A DNA stretch of 64,000 nt. It comes from VAXT01 sp963774625 (GTDB lineage Bacteria > Actinomycetota > Thermoleophilia > Gaiellales > Gaiellaceae). The notes beneath the pieces are model-generated. The model searched no databases. It had not been told where the DNA came from and saw nothing but the letters and a program-made list of their open reading frames with translations. Location: positions 1,364,001-1,428,000 of the forward strand of contig CAVZFQ010000013.1 in the NCBI GenBank assembly GCA_963774625.1, written 5' to 3'. The position numbers were made by a program, and so were the translations under genes. Position 1 is the first letter of the stretch. Each line of letters begins with the position of its first letter. This document shows positions 1 to 7,947 of the stretch, piece after piece.

Positions 1-1284
1 GCGACGGGATCGGCGGCGCCCATCTGAGCATCTCGACCGGCCAACCCAGCACCGTGAAGCTCGAAGGCCGATCGGTTCCGGGCCCTTGCCTCGGAAGCGC
101 TGCCTGCGCCGCGTGGCGCGCGTCTCGTCCTCCTCGCGGCGCCGGGCGCGATCGATCAGTCCGCCGGCACCATCGCCCGCCGGCTCGAGCTGCCGATGCT
201 CGTCTGGCCCTGCTCCTGATCCTCCTCGCCTACTTCGAAGGTCGCGCCATCGTTCGCACGCTCGGCCGGCTCGTCTCGGCCGCCCGAGAGATCGCGCAGG
301 GCCGCCTCGACGGGCGCGTGCCGTCGTCAAGGGCCGCGATGAGTTCGCACGGCTCGGCCGCGCCTTCAACGAGATGGCCGACCAGCTCGAGGCCCGGATG
401 ACCGAGCTGGACGAGGAGCGTCGGCGGGTGCGCGAGGCGACATGCGTTTCGGCGAAGCGCTCGCGGCGACGCACGAGTGGACGGGCTGCTCCGTACCCTC
501 GTCGACACCGCCGTCGACGACGGGCGCCACGGGCGGCTGCTCGTGGCCGAGGCGGGCGAGATCATCCGCAAGGGCGACCCCGCCGAGGGTGCCGAGCGCC
601 TCGAGCTTGCGCTGACTGCAGGGCGGGAGAACTTCGGCACGCTGATCCTGTCGAGCCGACGAGTTCACGCCGACGATCGCGAGACGGCCAAACTGGCTCG
701 TCGGGCACGGCGTCATCGCGCTCGAGAACGCGCGGCTCCACCGGACCGTTCAGCGGCAGGCGCTCGTCGACGGGCTGACCGGGCTCGCCAACCGACGACT
801 CTACGAGGCCGCGCTGGCGAAGGAGCTTTCGCGCGCCGACCGCTTCGGGGAGCCGGTCACCCTGGTGCTGGCCGACCTCGACGACTTCAAGAGGGTCAAC
901 GACGCGCATGGGCATCCCGCGGGCGACGAGGTGCTGCGCGAGTTCGCCAAGACGCTCAAGGGCTGTCTGCGCGAGATCGATCTCGCGGCACGCTGGGGAG
1001 GCGAGGAGTTCGCGGTCTTGCTCCCCGGGACGGACGTCCAGGGCGGCATCACCCTCGCCGAGCGGATGCGAAGGGCGCTCGCCGAACGGATCATCTACTC
1101 GGCCGCCGGCGACCGGATCACGATGACGGCCAGTTTCGGTGTCGCCGAATGGGGCGGATCCGGCACTGCGAACGACCTGCTTGCTCTGGCGGATTCCGCT
1201 CTGTACGCCGCGAAACGGCGCGGGAAGAACCGCGTCGAGTCTGCCGGGGGCCCGTCCCTCGAGGCCGCTCGCGTTTCGGGCTAG
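1..1284 (+). CDS. Membrane diguanylate cyclase (sensor-HAMP-GAF-GGDEF), 5' partial, frameshifted
   Basis: This is the 3' part of a membrane diguanylate cyclase that would make c-di-GMP from two GTP. Read across frames, it holds the end of an extracellular sensor, one membrane helix near 205-235 (ALLLILLAYF), a HAMP domain at about 240-400, a GAF-like domain at about 480-720, the linker ALVDGLTGLANRR, and a GGDEF domain. The active loop reads GGEEF near 1000 and is preceded by REID, a product-inhibition I-site. The gene starts before the window. The frame changes at least four times (about 75, 200, 330, 460 and 700), each time continuing the same protein, so single-base indels are likely. From about 700 to the TAG at 1284 it is intact. 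The domain calls are firm; the ligand is unknown. Confidence 0.85.
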
Positions 1285-1349
1285 CGCACAAGCCCGTTAC
1301 AATCCGCCGCTTGACCATCTACGACGACATTCCCAGCGAGGGAGGATCA

Positions 1350-1643
1350 GTGCCAATAGAGACACCTTCGCTCTTCGCCGACGTCATCCAGGATCACCTC
1401 GAGCTCAAGCGCAAGAACTCGGAGATCGAGCCCGACCTGCCGATCGATCGCTACAAGGCCGAGGATCCATTCGACAATCACCCCCTGTTCAAGAGCGAGG
1501 AGCAAGCCCGAATCGAAGAGACCATGGACGGCGAGGAATCGCTGCCGTCCGAGCCCGTCAGCCTGGCCGTTGCGGAGCCTGAGCAGCCGACCGACGAAGA
1601 CACGCTCTGGGGTCGCTCCCGCGACTTCGACTGGGGAGACTAG
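1350..1643 (+). CDS. Conserved-looking small acidic protein, function unknown
   Basis: A 97-residue, strongly acidic protein with no membrane segment or recognised domain. The GTG start at 1350 is chosen because GAGGGAGGA lies just upstream with normal spacing. The longer in-frame ORF opening further upstream would run into the end of the cyclase gene. It starts MPIETPSLFADVIQDHLELK and ends in a WGRSRDFDWGD tail. It lies 65 bases after the diguanylate cyclase stop, in the same direction, and a strong hairpin follows it. Codon use matches the neighbours. I do not recognise the family and assign no function. Confidence 0.65.
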   Translation: MPIETPSLFADVIQDHLELKRKNSEIEPDLPIDRYKAEDPFDNHPLFKSEEQARIEETMDGEESLPSEPVSLAVAEPEQPTDEDTLWGRSRDFDWGD

Positions 1644-1665
1644 TCCCCGCGCTCCGCGCGTGGAC

Positions 1666-1689
1666 TCGCCGGAAGCAGGCTTCCGGCGA
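1666..1689. terminator. Perfect hairpin after the small acidic gene
   Basis: TCGCCGGAAGC at 1666-1676 and GCTTCCGGCGA at 1679-1689 form a perfect 11-bp stem around a 2-base centre. It starts 22 bases after the stop of the upstream gene. There is no T run, so it is either a terminator of the kind common in GC-rich actinobacteria or an mRNA-stabilising structure. A weaker dyad (AGTCC/GGACT) sits at 1642-1666. Confidence 0.5.
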
Positions 1690-1814
1690 CCTAAGGGCAC
1701 GCCTCCTGGGCCCTCGGGACTTCCCTGACGTTCGTGTGGTTGGGGCTGTTTCGCCTGGTCTCGATCGGGTAGGCGTGAGGTACCGCAAACAATCGAACTG
1801 AAAAGGGGTTCTCC

Positions 1815-2207
1815 ATGCTTCGTTTTCTCAAATTCGCGGCCTTCGGGGCTGTGCTCGTCTACTTCTTCAGGAAGAAGGTCGGCCACCCGGGGCGCCTTGG
1901 CCGCATCGCCAAGTCGCAGGCCTTCGACGTCAAGCAGAAGGTCAAGGACCTCAAGGACGCGGACAAGCCGCAGCCCGACGACGTCACGCTCGCGCGCAAG
2001 GTCGAGACCGAGATCTTCCGCGACGCCGAAGTGCCGAAGGGCCAGATCAACGTCAATGCCGAGAACGGTGTCGTCGTCCTTCGCGGCCAGGTCGAGGAGC
2101 CGGCGTTGATTCGCGACCTCGAGCAGAAGACACGGAACGTGCAGGGCGTCCAGGAAGTGGAGAACCTCCTCCACACGCCGGGCACCCCGGCGCCGGTGAA
2201 GAGCTAA
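1815..2207 (+). CDS. Membrane-anchored BON-domain protein
   Basis: A 130-residue protein with an N-terminal hydrophobic helix (LKFAAFGAVLVYFF, residues 5-18) followed by a basic linker and a BON domain at about residues 57-122. The BON domain has the usual core VEVNAENGVVVLRGQV-like strand and the closing V-QGVQEVENLL helix. BON domains bind phospholipid or other envelope ligands and often occur in osmotic-stress proteins. Orientation is probably a membrane-tethered domain on one face of the cytoplasmic membrane. Its last four bases overlap the convergent DUF6328-like gene. The specific role is not shown by the sequence. Confidence 0.8.
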   Translation: MLRFLKFAAFGAVLVYFFRKKVGHPGRLGRIAKSQAFDVKQKVKDLKDADKPQPDDVTLARKVETEIFRDAEVPKGQINVNAENGVVVLRGQVEEPALIRDLEQKTRNVQGVQEVENLLHTPGTPAPVKS

Positions 2208-2671
2208 CACCCTTTCTTGGTGTCGCGTAGCCGCCGCGTGATCGGCAGCACGTACCAGAACAAGGCGTAGAAGGCGGCCGTCGCCGCTGCCGTTAGGGCG
2301 GCGGCCGTCGTCGAGAAGAGCAGGTCGGTGACGACGAAGACGGTGCTCGAGATCGCGACGGCGAGGAAGAACGTTCCGGCGATCGTCAGCCCGTTCGAGA
2401 CGACGAGGAGGTGCTCCTTGTCGCCCTGCCGCCACGTCAGGCGGTGGTAGGCCGAGGGCGCGATGAGCAGCGCCGTGGCGACGGCCGTGCAGAGGAACGT
2501 GAAGAAGTAGACGTCCTGCTGGAGCTCGGTCGCCTCGGCGAAGCGCTGGGTGAAGGGGACGCCGAGCAGGAACGCGAAGAGCACCTGCACGCCCGGCAGA
2601 GCCACGCGGAGCTCGTTCAGGAGCTCGATCAGCTCCCGGTCCAGGCGCTCCTCCTTGCTCTCGTTGGCCAT
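2204..2671 (-). CDS. DUF6328-like four-helix membrane protein
   Basis: A 155-residue integral membrane protein. A charged N-terminus (MANESKEERLDRELIELLNE) leads into four hydrophobic segments at about residues 28-44, 55-72, 88-110 and 118-142. The opening RLDRELIELLNELRVALPGVQVLFAFLL stretch resembles the DUF6328 family of uncharacterised actinobacterial membrane proteins. The ATG at 2671 is preceded on its strand by TAACGT and six bases, so the mRNA is probably leaderless. It converges on the BON gene with a 4-base overlap. Function is unknown. Confidence 0.75.
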   Translation of the reverse strand: MANESKEERLDRELIELLNELRVALPGVQVLFAFLLGVPFTQRFAEATELQQDVYFFTFLCTAVATALLIAPSAYHRLTWRQGDKEHLLVVSNGLTIAGTFFLAVAISSTVFVVTDLLFSTTAAALTAAATAAFYALFWYVLPITRRLRDTKKGC

Positions 2672-2841
2672 GGGCCTACGTTAAATCTTTCTCGGCCGCA
2701 ATCCGCTTGGCGCTGTCTTGCCTATTCCCGGATGCCGGTCGGCGAGCCTAGCTCTCCTCTGCCGGCTTGCCTTCTCCAAGACGGCCGGAGGGGGGCGTCC
2801 CTCCTTAAAGCCTCTCTCCGGCCCAATTCTAGAGGCACGGC

Positions 2842-2870
2842 TTGCTGCCGGCCGAGGCTTCACCTACCCT
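2842..2870 (+). promoter_or_regulatory. Candidate promoter for the leader peptide and rsgA
   Basis: TTGCTG at 2842-2847 and TACCCT at 2865-2870 are separated by 17 bases, the optimal sigma-70-type spacing. Transcription would start near 2877, about 30 bases before the leader ATG at 2907. The preceding stretch (2684-2841) has no gene. It does contain an inverted repeat, GGCCGGAG at 2783 with CTCCGGCC at 2815, enclosing a smaller GGAGGG/CCCTCC hairpin. Confidence 0.4.
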
Positions 2871-2906
2871 AAGAGCGTCCACCGTCGACGGAAGGAGGCC
2901 GCAGAG

Positions 2907-2954
2907 ATGACTGATCTTCGCATTGCCGCCCGTCGCACGGTGCGCGCCGGCTAG
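2907..2954 (+). CDS. Candidate 15-residue leader peptide upstream of rsgA
   Basis: A 15-codon ORF (MTDLRIAARRTVRAG, then TAG) with an excellent ribosome binding site, GAAGGAGG at 2891-2898. Four of its fifteen residues are arginine. It lies about 30 bases after a plausible transcription start and 76 bases before the rsgA TTG. Its last four codons form the 5' arm of a nested hairpin (2943-2980). Translation of the peptide would therefore compete with folding, the usual layout of a leader-peptide attenuator. Whether it is translated is not shown; the call rests on the RBS and the hairpin geometry. Confidence 0.4.
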   Translation: MTDLRIAARRTVRAG

Positions 2955-2980
2955 ACCCTGTGGGCTAGCTCCTCGGCGCG
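2943..2980 (+). promoter_or_regulatory. Nested hairpin overlapping the leader stop codon
   Basis: Three nested stems: CGCGCCG (2943-2949) with CGGCGCG (2974-2980), GCTAG (2950-2954) with CTAGC (2965-2969), and CCC (2956-2958) with GGG (2962-2964), total 15 bp. The leader stop codon TAG is inside the stem. A second small hairpin, GACC/GGTC at 3013-3025, encloses the rsgA Shine-Dalgarno sequence. No T run follows, so control of translation or a Rho-type mechanism is more likely than intrinsic termination. Confidence 0.45.
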
Positions 2981-3030
2981 GGCCGTGCACTTCTCGTGCC
3001 CCCGCTTTCGTCGACCGAGGAGGTCACCGC

Positions 3031-4094
3031 TTGTCCGCACCATCGTTGGAAGCGCTCGGCTGGAGCGCACATTTCGAAGAGGCCTTCGCCCCGTATGCGG
3101 GTGACGGATTCGTACCCGCACGCGTCGCGGTCCAACATCGTGGCGCCTATGTCGTCTGCGCCGAGACGGGAGAGCTGTCCGCGGAGCCGACCGGGCGGCT
3201 CCACCACGAGACGGGTCCCGGTGGATTGCCGGTGGCCGGCGACTGGGTCGCCATCCGGGCTCACGAGGATGGATCCGGCGCGACCATCCACGCTGTCCTC
3301 CCGCGCAGGACCTCGATCTCGAGGAAGGCGGCATGGCTGGCGACCGAGGAACAGGTGCTCGGCGCGAACATCGACGTCGTCTTCCTGGTCGCCGGCCTCG
3401 ACGGCGATCTCAATCCCCGTCGCCTCGAGCGCTATCTGGCGACCGTGTGGAACTCCGGCGCCGAGCCGGTCGTCGTCCTCTCCAAGGCTGACCTCTGCGA
3501 CGACGTGGATTCTGCGCTGGCCTCGGTGGCGGGCGTGGCGATCGGCGTTCCCGTCCACGTAGCCAGCGGGCTGACCGGCGAGGGAGTCGACGAGCTCCCT
3601 GCGTATCTCACCGGCAATCGCACGGTTGCTCTGCTCGGCTCCTCCGGAGTGGGGAAGTCGACGCTCATCAACCGCCTGCGCGGCGAGGAGGTGCAGGCGG
3701 TCGCCGAAGTTCGCAACGACGGGCGCGGCCGGCACACGACTACGACCCGCGAGCTGGTCCAGCTGCCCGGCGGAGGACTCCTGCTCGACACGCCGGGCAT
3801 TCGCGAGCTGCAGCTCTGGGACGTAACGAGGGCTTCGGCACGACCTTCGACGATGTCGAGTCGTTGGCTGCCGAGTGCCGCTTCAACGATTGCTCGCACG
3901 ACGGCGAGCCCGGGTGTGCGGTCCAGAGCGCGCTCGTCGACGGCTCGCTCGAGCGTGAGCGCTACGCGAGCTACACGAAGCTGCAGCGAGAGCTCCGGGC
4001 CCTCGCGATCAAGCAGGACAAACGGCTGCAGGCCGACGAGCGGAAGGCGAGACGCCGGTTCGGACGGGCCCAGCGGCACCCCAAACGCTGGTGA
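3031..4094 (+). CDS. rsgA: Ribosome small-subunit-dependent GTPase RsgA, one frameshift
   Basis: RsgA is a circularly permuted GTPase that acts late in 30S ribosome assembly. An N-terminal OB-like region is followed by the motifs in permuted order: SKADL (G4), GSSGVGKST (G1), and DTPG (G3). The C-terminal zinc site CRFNDC-SHDGEPGC follows. The start is the TTG at 3031, after GAGGAGGT at 3017-3024 with a 6-base gap. One base is missing near 3823 (GACGT AACGAG, where GAC GTN AAC GAG is expected): the frame opening at 3031 ends in nonsense and the zinc finger and C-terminus (to 4094) are in another frame. Corrected length is about 354 residues, normal for the family. A one-base assembly error is likely, since both parts are well conserved. 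Confidence 0.9.
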
Positions 4095-4131
4095 TCTAGC
4101 CTTCGCGTCCACAGCGAGGGAGGGAGAGACC

Positions 4132-5121
4132 ATGCGGTTCGAGTCGTCCGTCACAGCCATCTCGTGGATCCCGTCGGAAGCCGTCGAGGGGTTGCCCAAG
4201 ATTCCGTTCTCGATGGGCGTCGCCCACTACGACGAGCCGCCGCCCGAGGTCATCGATGACCTCGAGGCCATGACCGAGGCGGACGCCTTCCGCGAAGCGA
4301 ACGAGCTGCACGCGTTCATCGAGGTCGAGGACGGCAAGATCGTGGACTACGGTTACCTCGGCGGCGGCCATCTCGGCGTCACGAAGGTCAAGCTCGGCCC
4401 GCGCGAGGTCAGCGTCCCGGCGGTCGCGATGCCGACCCTCCAGCCCGAGCCGGAGGTCGGCGACGACTGGGTGCGCTTCACCCAGACGGCCGGCGGTCGC
4501 ACGGGCATGCCGGCTCCACGACACGTGCACGGTAAGCCCTTCTTCCAGATCTCCTCAGCGCTGGCGTGGACGACGCTCACGCTCACGCTCTACGCCGACG
4601 GCTCGTCCGAGCACGAGCTCAAAGGCGCCAGCACGTTTCCTCGCCACTGGGTCTACCGGGAGGGGAAGCTGGTCGAGAAGAGCGGCCTCATCGACTTCAA
4701 GGAGTGGTACCGCAAAGCTTTCGGCGAGAACACTCCCTGGGGCAAGGACGATTCGGAGCCATTCGTGACCGCCGTCGAGACGGCCCTCGAGCGGGAGATC
4801 TCGCCGTCGATCATGCGGAGCGGCTTGTCCTCGAAGCCTCGAACCCTCGAGGTGGACGAAGAGCTCGTCGAGCAGGGCGAGGAGAGTGACGAGCTCTACC
4901 TGCTCCTGGACGGAGTGCTGGCGGCAGAGGTGGACGGCGAGACGGTCGCCGAGATCGGGCCTGGCGCAGTCCTGGGTGAGCGGGCGGTGCTCGAAGGTGG
5001 CGTGCGCACGGCGACCCTCCGCGCAGTCACGCCGGTGAAAGTGGTCTCCATCTCGTCCGGCGAGCTCGATCCGTCCGTGCTCCAAGAGCTCGCGGCGGGT
5101 CGCCGCCGGGAGGACGGCTAG
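4132..5121 (+). CDS. Protein with C-terminal cyclic-nucleotide-binding domain
   Basis: A 329-residue soluble protein. The first 235 or so residues are an unrecognised domain rich in beta strands and acidic turns. The C-terminal 90 residues form a cNMP-binding fold (ELVEQGEESDELYLLLDGVL, then the IGPGAVLGERAVLEGGVRTATLRA phosphate-binding-cassette region). The cassette keeps the GE and the R-T-A pattern expected for nucleotide binding. The start is ATG 4132, after GAGGGAGGGAGAG. It begins 37 bases after rsgA on the same strand and may be co-transcribed with it. No DNA-binding domain or enzyme fused to the sensor is visible. Confidence 0.75.
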   Translation: MRFESSVTAISWIPSEAVEGLPKIPFSMGVAHYDEPPPEVIDDLEAMTEADAFREANELHAFIEVEDGKIVDYGYLGGGHLGVTKVKLGPREVSVPAVAMPTLQPEPEVGDDWVRFTQTAGGRTGMPAPRHVHGKPFFQISSALAWTTLTLTLYADGSSEHELKGASTFPRHWVYREGKLVEKSGLIDFKEWYRKAFGENTPWGKDDSEPFVTAVETALEREISPSIMRSGLSSKPRTLEVDEELVEQGEESDELYLLLDGVLAAEVDGETVAEIGPGAVLGERAVLEGGVRTATLRAVTPVKVVSISSGELDPSVLQELAAGRRREDG

Positions 5122-5490
5122 CTAGTTGTCCGCGGCGCGGACGGCGGCCACGACCCGCTCGCCGTTATCCACCCGCAGCGCCGAAGCGAGGCGCTTTTCG
5201 CCACCGAGGCCGAGGCGGTGGGACAGGACCTCGTACAGGCGATTGTCGCTGAGCCCACGCTCGCGCGCAGCACGCGTCACGCGCTGAACGGCCGGCAGGG
5301 GGCGCCAGTCCTCGTCGAACTGCCAGACCGGGTAGTAATGCTCCCACGACCCAGGCGGGCGGACGCCAATCAGCTCTCCGGAGCGGCGCATGGCCTCGAT
5401 CAGCCTCGGCTCGATCGCGAGCCGCTGAGCGAGCCACGAGCCGGTGAGCGCTTCGGTCGAGAGGCGCTGGAGCAGATCGCTGCTGGCCAT
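5122..5490 (-). CDS. Small helical protein, function unknown
   Basis: A 122-residue soluble protein beginning MASSDLLQRLSTEALTGSWL. An in-frame ORF extends upstream to 5655, but its extra 55 residues are the Ser/Arg-rich shadow of the opposite SnoaL gene, so the ATG at 5490 is preferred. TACGCT lies 9 bases before it. The N-terminal part (LAQRLAIEPRLIEAMRRSGELIGVR) looks like a helix-turn-helix that reads as a DNA- or protein-binding segment. The C-terminal half (VTRAARERGLSDNRLYEVLS) recalls small antitoxin-like helical domains, without a firm match. Its stop abuts that of the convergent cNMP-binding gene. Confidence 0.55.
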   Translation of the reverse strand: MASSDLLQRLSTEALTGSWLAQRLAIEPRLIEAMRRSGELIGVRPPGSWEHYYPVWQFDEDWRPLPAVQRVTRAARERGLSDNRLYEVLSHRLGLGGEKRLASALRVDNGERVVAAVRAADN

Positions 5491-5530
5491 GCCGGGCCGA
5501 GCGTACCGCGACGCGAATAAGCTGGTCGCA

Positions 5531-6598
5531 ATGAGTAGGGAGAACGTGCGTGAACACCTGCAGCGGGACCTCGACACCGCCGAGTACCACGAGATCCGCG
5601 AGCTCTGGAAAAAGCACTCGATCGCCGAGGACGAGCGCGACCTGCCCGGCCTCATCTCGACGCTGACCCCGGATTGCGTCTACGAGCTGCCCGAGTCAGG
5701 CCATGTCTGGGAGGGCCACGAAGGCGCGGCCCGCTTCTACGCCGGGCTTCTCGGTGCGTTCCCGGACATCCACTTCGAGCTGACGGAGATCGTGATCGGC
5801 CCGCAGGGTGTCTGCGAACGGGCCCGCGTGACGGGCACTCACCAGGGTGACTGGCTCGACTGGCCGGCGACCGGTGAGCCGGTCGAGTTCTACGTCGTCA
5901 TCTTCTTCCCGTGGGATCAGGAGCAGCGCCTGTTCAGAGGCGAGACGGTGTACGTCGACCTGCGGGACCTAGAGACGGATCGCCGACCGCGCTATTCTTT
6001 TTTCGCCCGTCAGTTCGACCGCAGAGGGTTAGATGTGAAGCGTCTGCGTGTGCTCGTCGCCAACCAGCGCCAGGATCGCTTGGCGGAGGTCGTGGACCTC
6101 GTCGCCAATCTCGGGCATGACGTGATGGCACCCCAGATCGACGTTGCCGAAGTTGGAGCGGTCACGGCGCGTGACCAGCCCGATGTCGCATTCGTCGGGC
6201 TCGGCGAGAGCTCGCAGCATGCGCTCGAGCTGATCGAGCAGATCGTCCACGAAGCCGCTTGCCCGGTGGTCGCGCTCATCCACGAGCCGAACCCTGAATT
6301 CGTGATCGAGGCCGCCAGGCGCGGCATCTTTGCCTACATCACCGACGCCAGACCGCACGAGTGGCAGAACTCGATCGAGATCGTCCTGCGGCGCTTCGCC
6401 GAGTTCCGCGACCTGGAGACAGCGTTCAAGCGCCGTTCGCTCACGGAGCGCGCCAAGGGGATCTTGATGGAGCGCCATGCAGTCGACGAGGAAAAGGCGT
6501 TCCAGATGCTTCGCGACTACGCCCGCCGCAGGCAGAGCGTGCTCGTCGACGCAGCCGAGTCGGTTATCGCCGGAGCCGAGCAGCCCGAAGTGCGCTAA
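5531..6598 (+). CDS. SnoaL-like domain followed in frame by a degenerate receiver and ANTAR domain
   Basis: One uninterrupted 355-residue frame. Residues 1-150 are a SnoaL/NTF2-like domain (polyketide-cyclase or ester-cyclase fold). Residues 169-285 resemble a response-regulator receiver. Residues 290-350 are an ANTAR RNA-binding domain (TERAKGILMERHAVDEEKAFQMLRDYA), which in other proteins acts as a transcription antiterminator. The receiver has G where the phospho-acceptor Asp should be (PDVAFVGLGE) and lacks the acidic pair, so it is probably not phosphorylated. TAAGCT lies 7 bases before ATG 5531. An internal GTG at 6035, with AGAGGG six bases upstream, could start the regulator alone. 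Losing one T from the run near 6000 would end the first part at a TAG at 6030. So this may be a true fusion or two genes. Confidence 0.75.
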   Translation: MSRENVREHLQRDLDTAEYHEIRELWKKHSIAEDERDLPGLISTLTPDCVYELPESGHVWEGHEGAARFYAGLLGAFPDIHFELTEIVIGPQGVCERARVTGTHQGDWLDWPATGEPVEFYVVIFFPWDQEQRLFRGETVYVDLRDLETDRRPRYSFFARQFDRRGLDVKRLRVLVANQRQDRLAEVVDLVANLGHDVMAPQIDVAEVGAVTARDQPDVAFVGLGESSQHALELIEQIVHEAACPVVALIHEPNPEFVIEAARRGIFAYITDARPHEWQNSIEIVLRRFAEFRDLETAFKRRSLTERAKGILMERHAVDEEKAFQMLRDYARRRQSVLVDAAESVIAGAEQPEVR

Positions 6599-6608
6599 CG
6601 CAGCGGCG

Positions 6609-6857
6609 TCACGATGCGTTGGGCTGGCGCTCGGCGACACATTCGGGGCAAATCGAGTGCGACAGCGTGTACTCCGCCTCGATTGCGGCCAGCGCTGCTT
6701 GCGGCGGCAGGACCCACTCGCCGTCGAGCTCCACCCGCCGGCACCAGGCGCACATGGTGATCGGCTCACCGGCCTCGTAGGTGGCCAGAATGCGCCTCGT
6801 TATCTCGCCGGCAATCACCGTCGTCGATTCTCCTGGCTGCTCTCCAATAGTCGACAA
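6609..6857 (-). CDS. Small protein with two CxxC pairs (zinc-ribbon-like module)
   Basis: An 82-residue protein. Residues 34-76 hold MCAWCRRV and SICPECV, about 33 residues apart, with LSHSICPEC at the end. The same layout (CAWC...YxxSHGICPEC) occurs as a C-terminal module of some response regulators and PAS proteins, where it probably binds a metal. Here it stands alone with a short helical N-terminus. It converges on the ANTAR gene, ending 11 bases from it. Stand-alone role unknown. Confidence 0.65.
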   Translation of the reverse strand: MSTIGEQPGESTTVIAGEITRRILATYEAGEPITMCAWCRRVELDGEWVLPPQAALAAIEAEYTLSHSICPECVAERQPNAS

Positions 6858-6882
6858 GCGTACGACGAAACCCGATGATTGA

Positions 6883-7942
6883 CTAGATCCGGCGGCTCAG
6901 CGCCAACACGCCGGCGACATAATGCTTCGTCTCGAGGACGAGCCCGCGCGTGCGAACGGACCGCGGTCCCTGCACATAGCCGGCGAGCGCGAGCCGGGTA
7001 TCGCCGCCGAACTCGCGTAGGAGCTGGCGCAGATAGGCAACGCCCACCTGGACGTTGCCGCTCAGGGTATGGGGGATCTTCCGGCCGACGAGTACGACCT
7101 CGACGTAGTCCCATGTCGCTGGGGTGACTTGCATGACGCCTTGCGCGCCCGCCTTCGAAATGAGGGTGTTGTTGTACCCCGACTCGAACCAGGCAACTGC
7201 GCGGACGAGACGGGCGTCGACTCCGTACCTGCCCGACCAGTAGTCGAGAGCCGCGCGCACTGCGAACGGCTGGGTCATCGCCATGCTCGCGGCGGCGCCC
7301 GGAATGCGGAGCCGCGCTCCGGCAATGATGAACCGTTGCGGGTCGACCCGGTTCGCGCGCGCGATCGCATTGACGCTGACTCCGTAGCGGCGCGAAATCG
7401 CCGTGAGTGTTTCCCCTGGGCTGATTCGATGAACTCGAGTGGGTTTCCGGCGCGGCGCCGGGCGCCAGGTGCAGGCCGGGAGGGCGCACAGCAACCTGGC
7501 CGTTCGGCGGCCGACCACGCCGTCCGGGAAGAGCCCCTTGCTCCGCTGAAAGCGGCGGACCGCACGCTCGGTCCAGGCGCCGAAACGACCGTCGAGCCGC
7601 CCCGGGCGCAGCCCGCGGCGCGCGAGCAGGAACTGGAGCACACCGACGTCGTAGCCGGTCCTGCCGCGCCGGATCGCGCGAGTTCCGAACAACGGGCCGC
7701 CGCGGGGCCCGAGGGCTGCTCGCGTGCGGGGGCCAGCGAGTCCGTCGACGGCGAGGCCATGGCGGCGCTGAAAGATGCGGATGGCCCGTCGCGTCTTCTT
7801 GCCCTGCACGCCGTCGATCGCTCCCCGGTAGAGCCCGTGCTGCCGGAGGACGATCTGGAGCCCGGCCGTCTGCGGGTTGAACGCTTGCGCCGCAGGTACC
7901 AGGACGAATCCGGCTGCAAGGGCCGCGACGAGAGATGACCAA
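6883..7942 (-). CDS. Secreted lytic transglycosylase with two peptidoglycan-binding repeats and LysM
   Basis: A cell-wall hydrolase of about 350 residues. Its order is signal-like segment (AALAAGFVLVPAAQAFNP), two PG_binding_1 repeats (GLYRGAIDGVQGKKTRRAI and LRPGRLDGRFGAWTERAVRRF), a LysM domain (HRISPGETLTAISRRYGVSV), then an SLT transglycosylase domain with the catalytic Glu in AVAWFESGYNN and the GVMQVTPATW motif. The first standard start in the main frame is GTG 7809, which would cut into the first repeat. Upstream the frame stays open through the signal segment but has no ATG, GTG or TTG. A TTG at 7942 in the neighbouring frame would serve if one base were wrong near 7930. The true 5' end is uncertain. 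Confidence 0.8.
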
Positions 7943-7947
7943 GCGCC

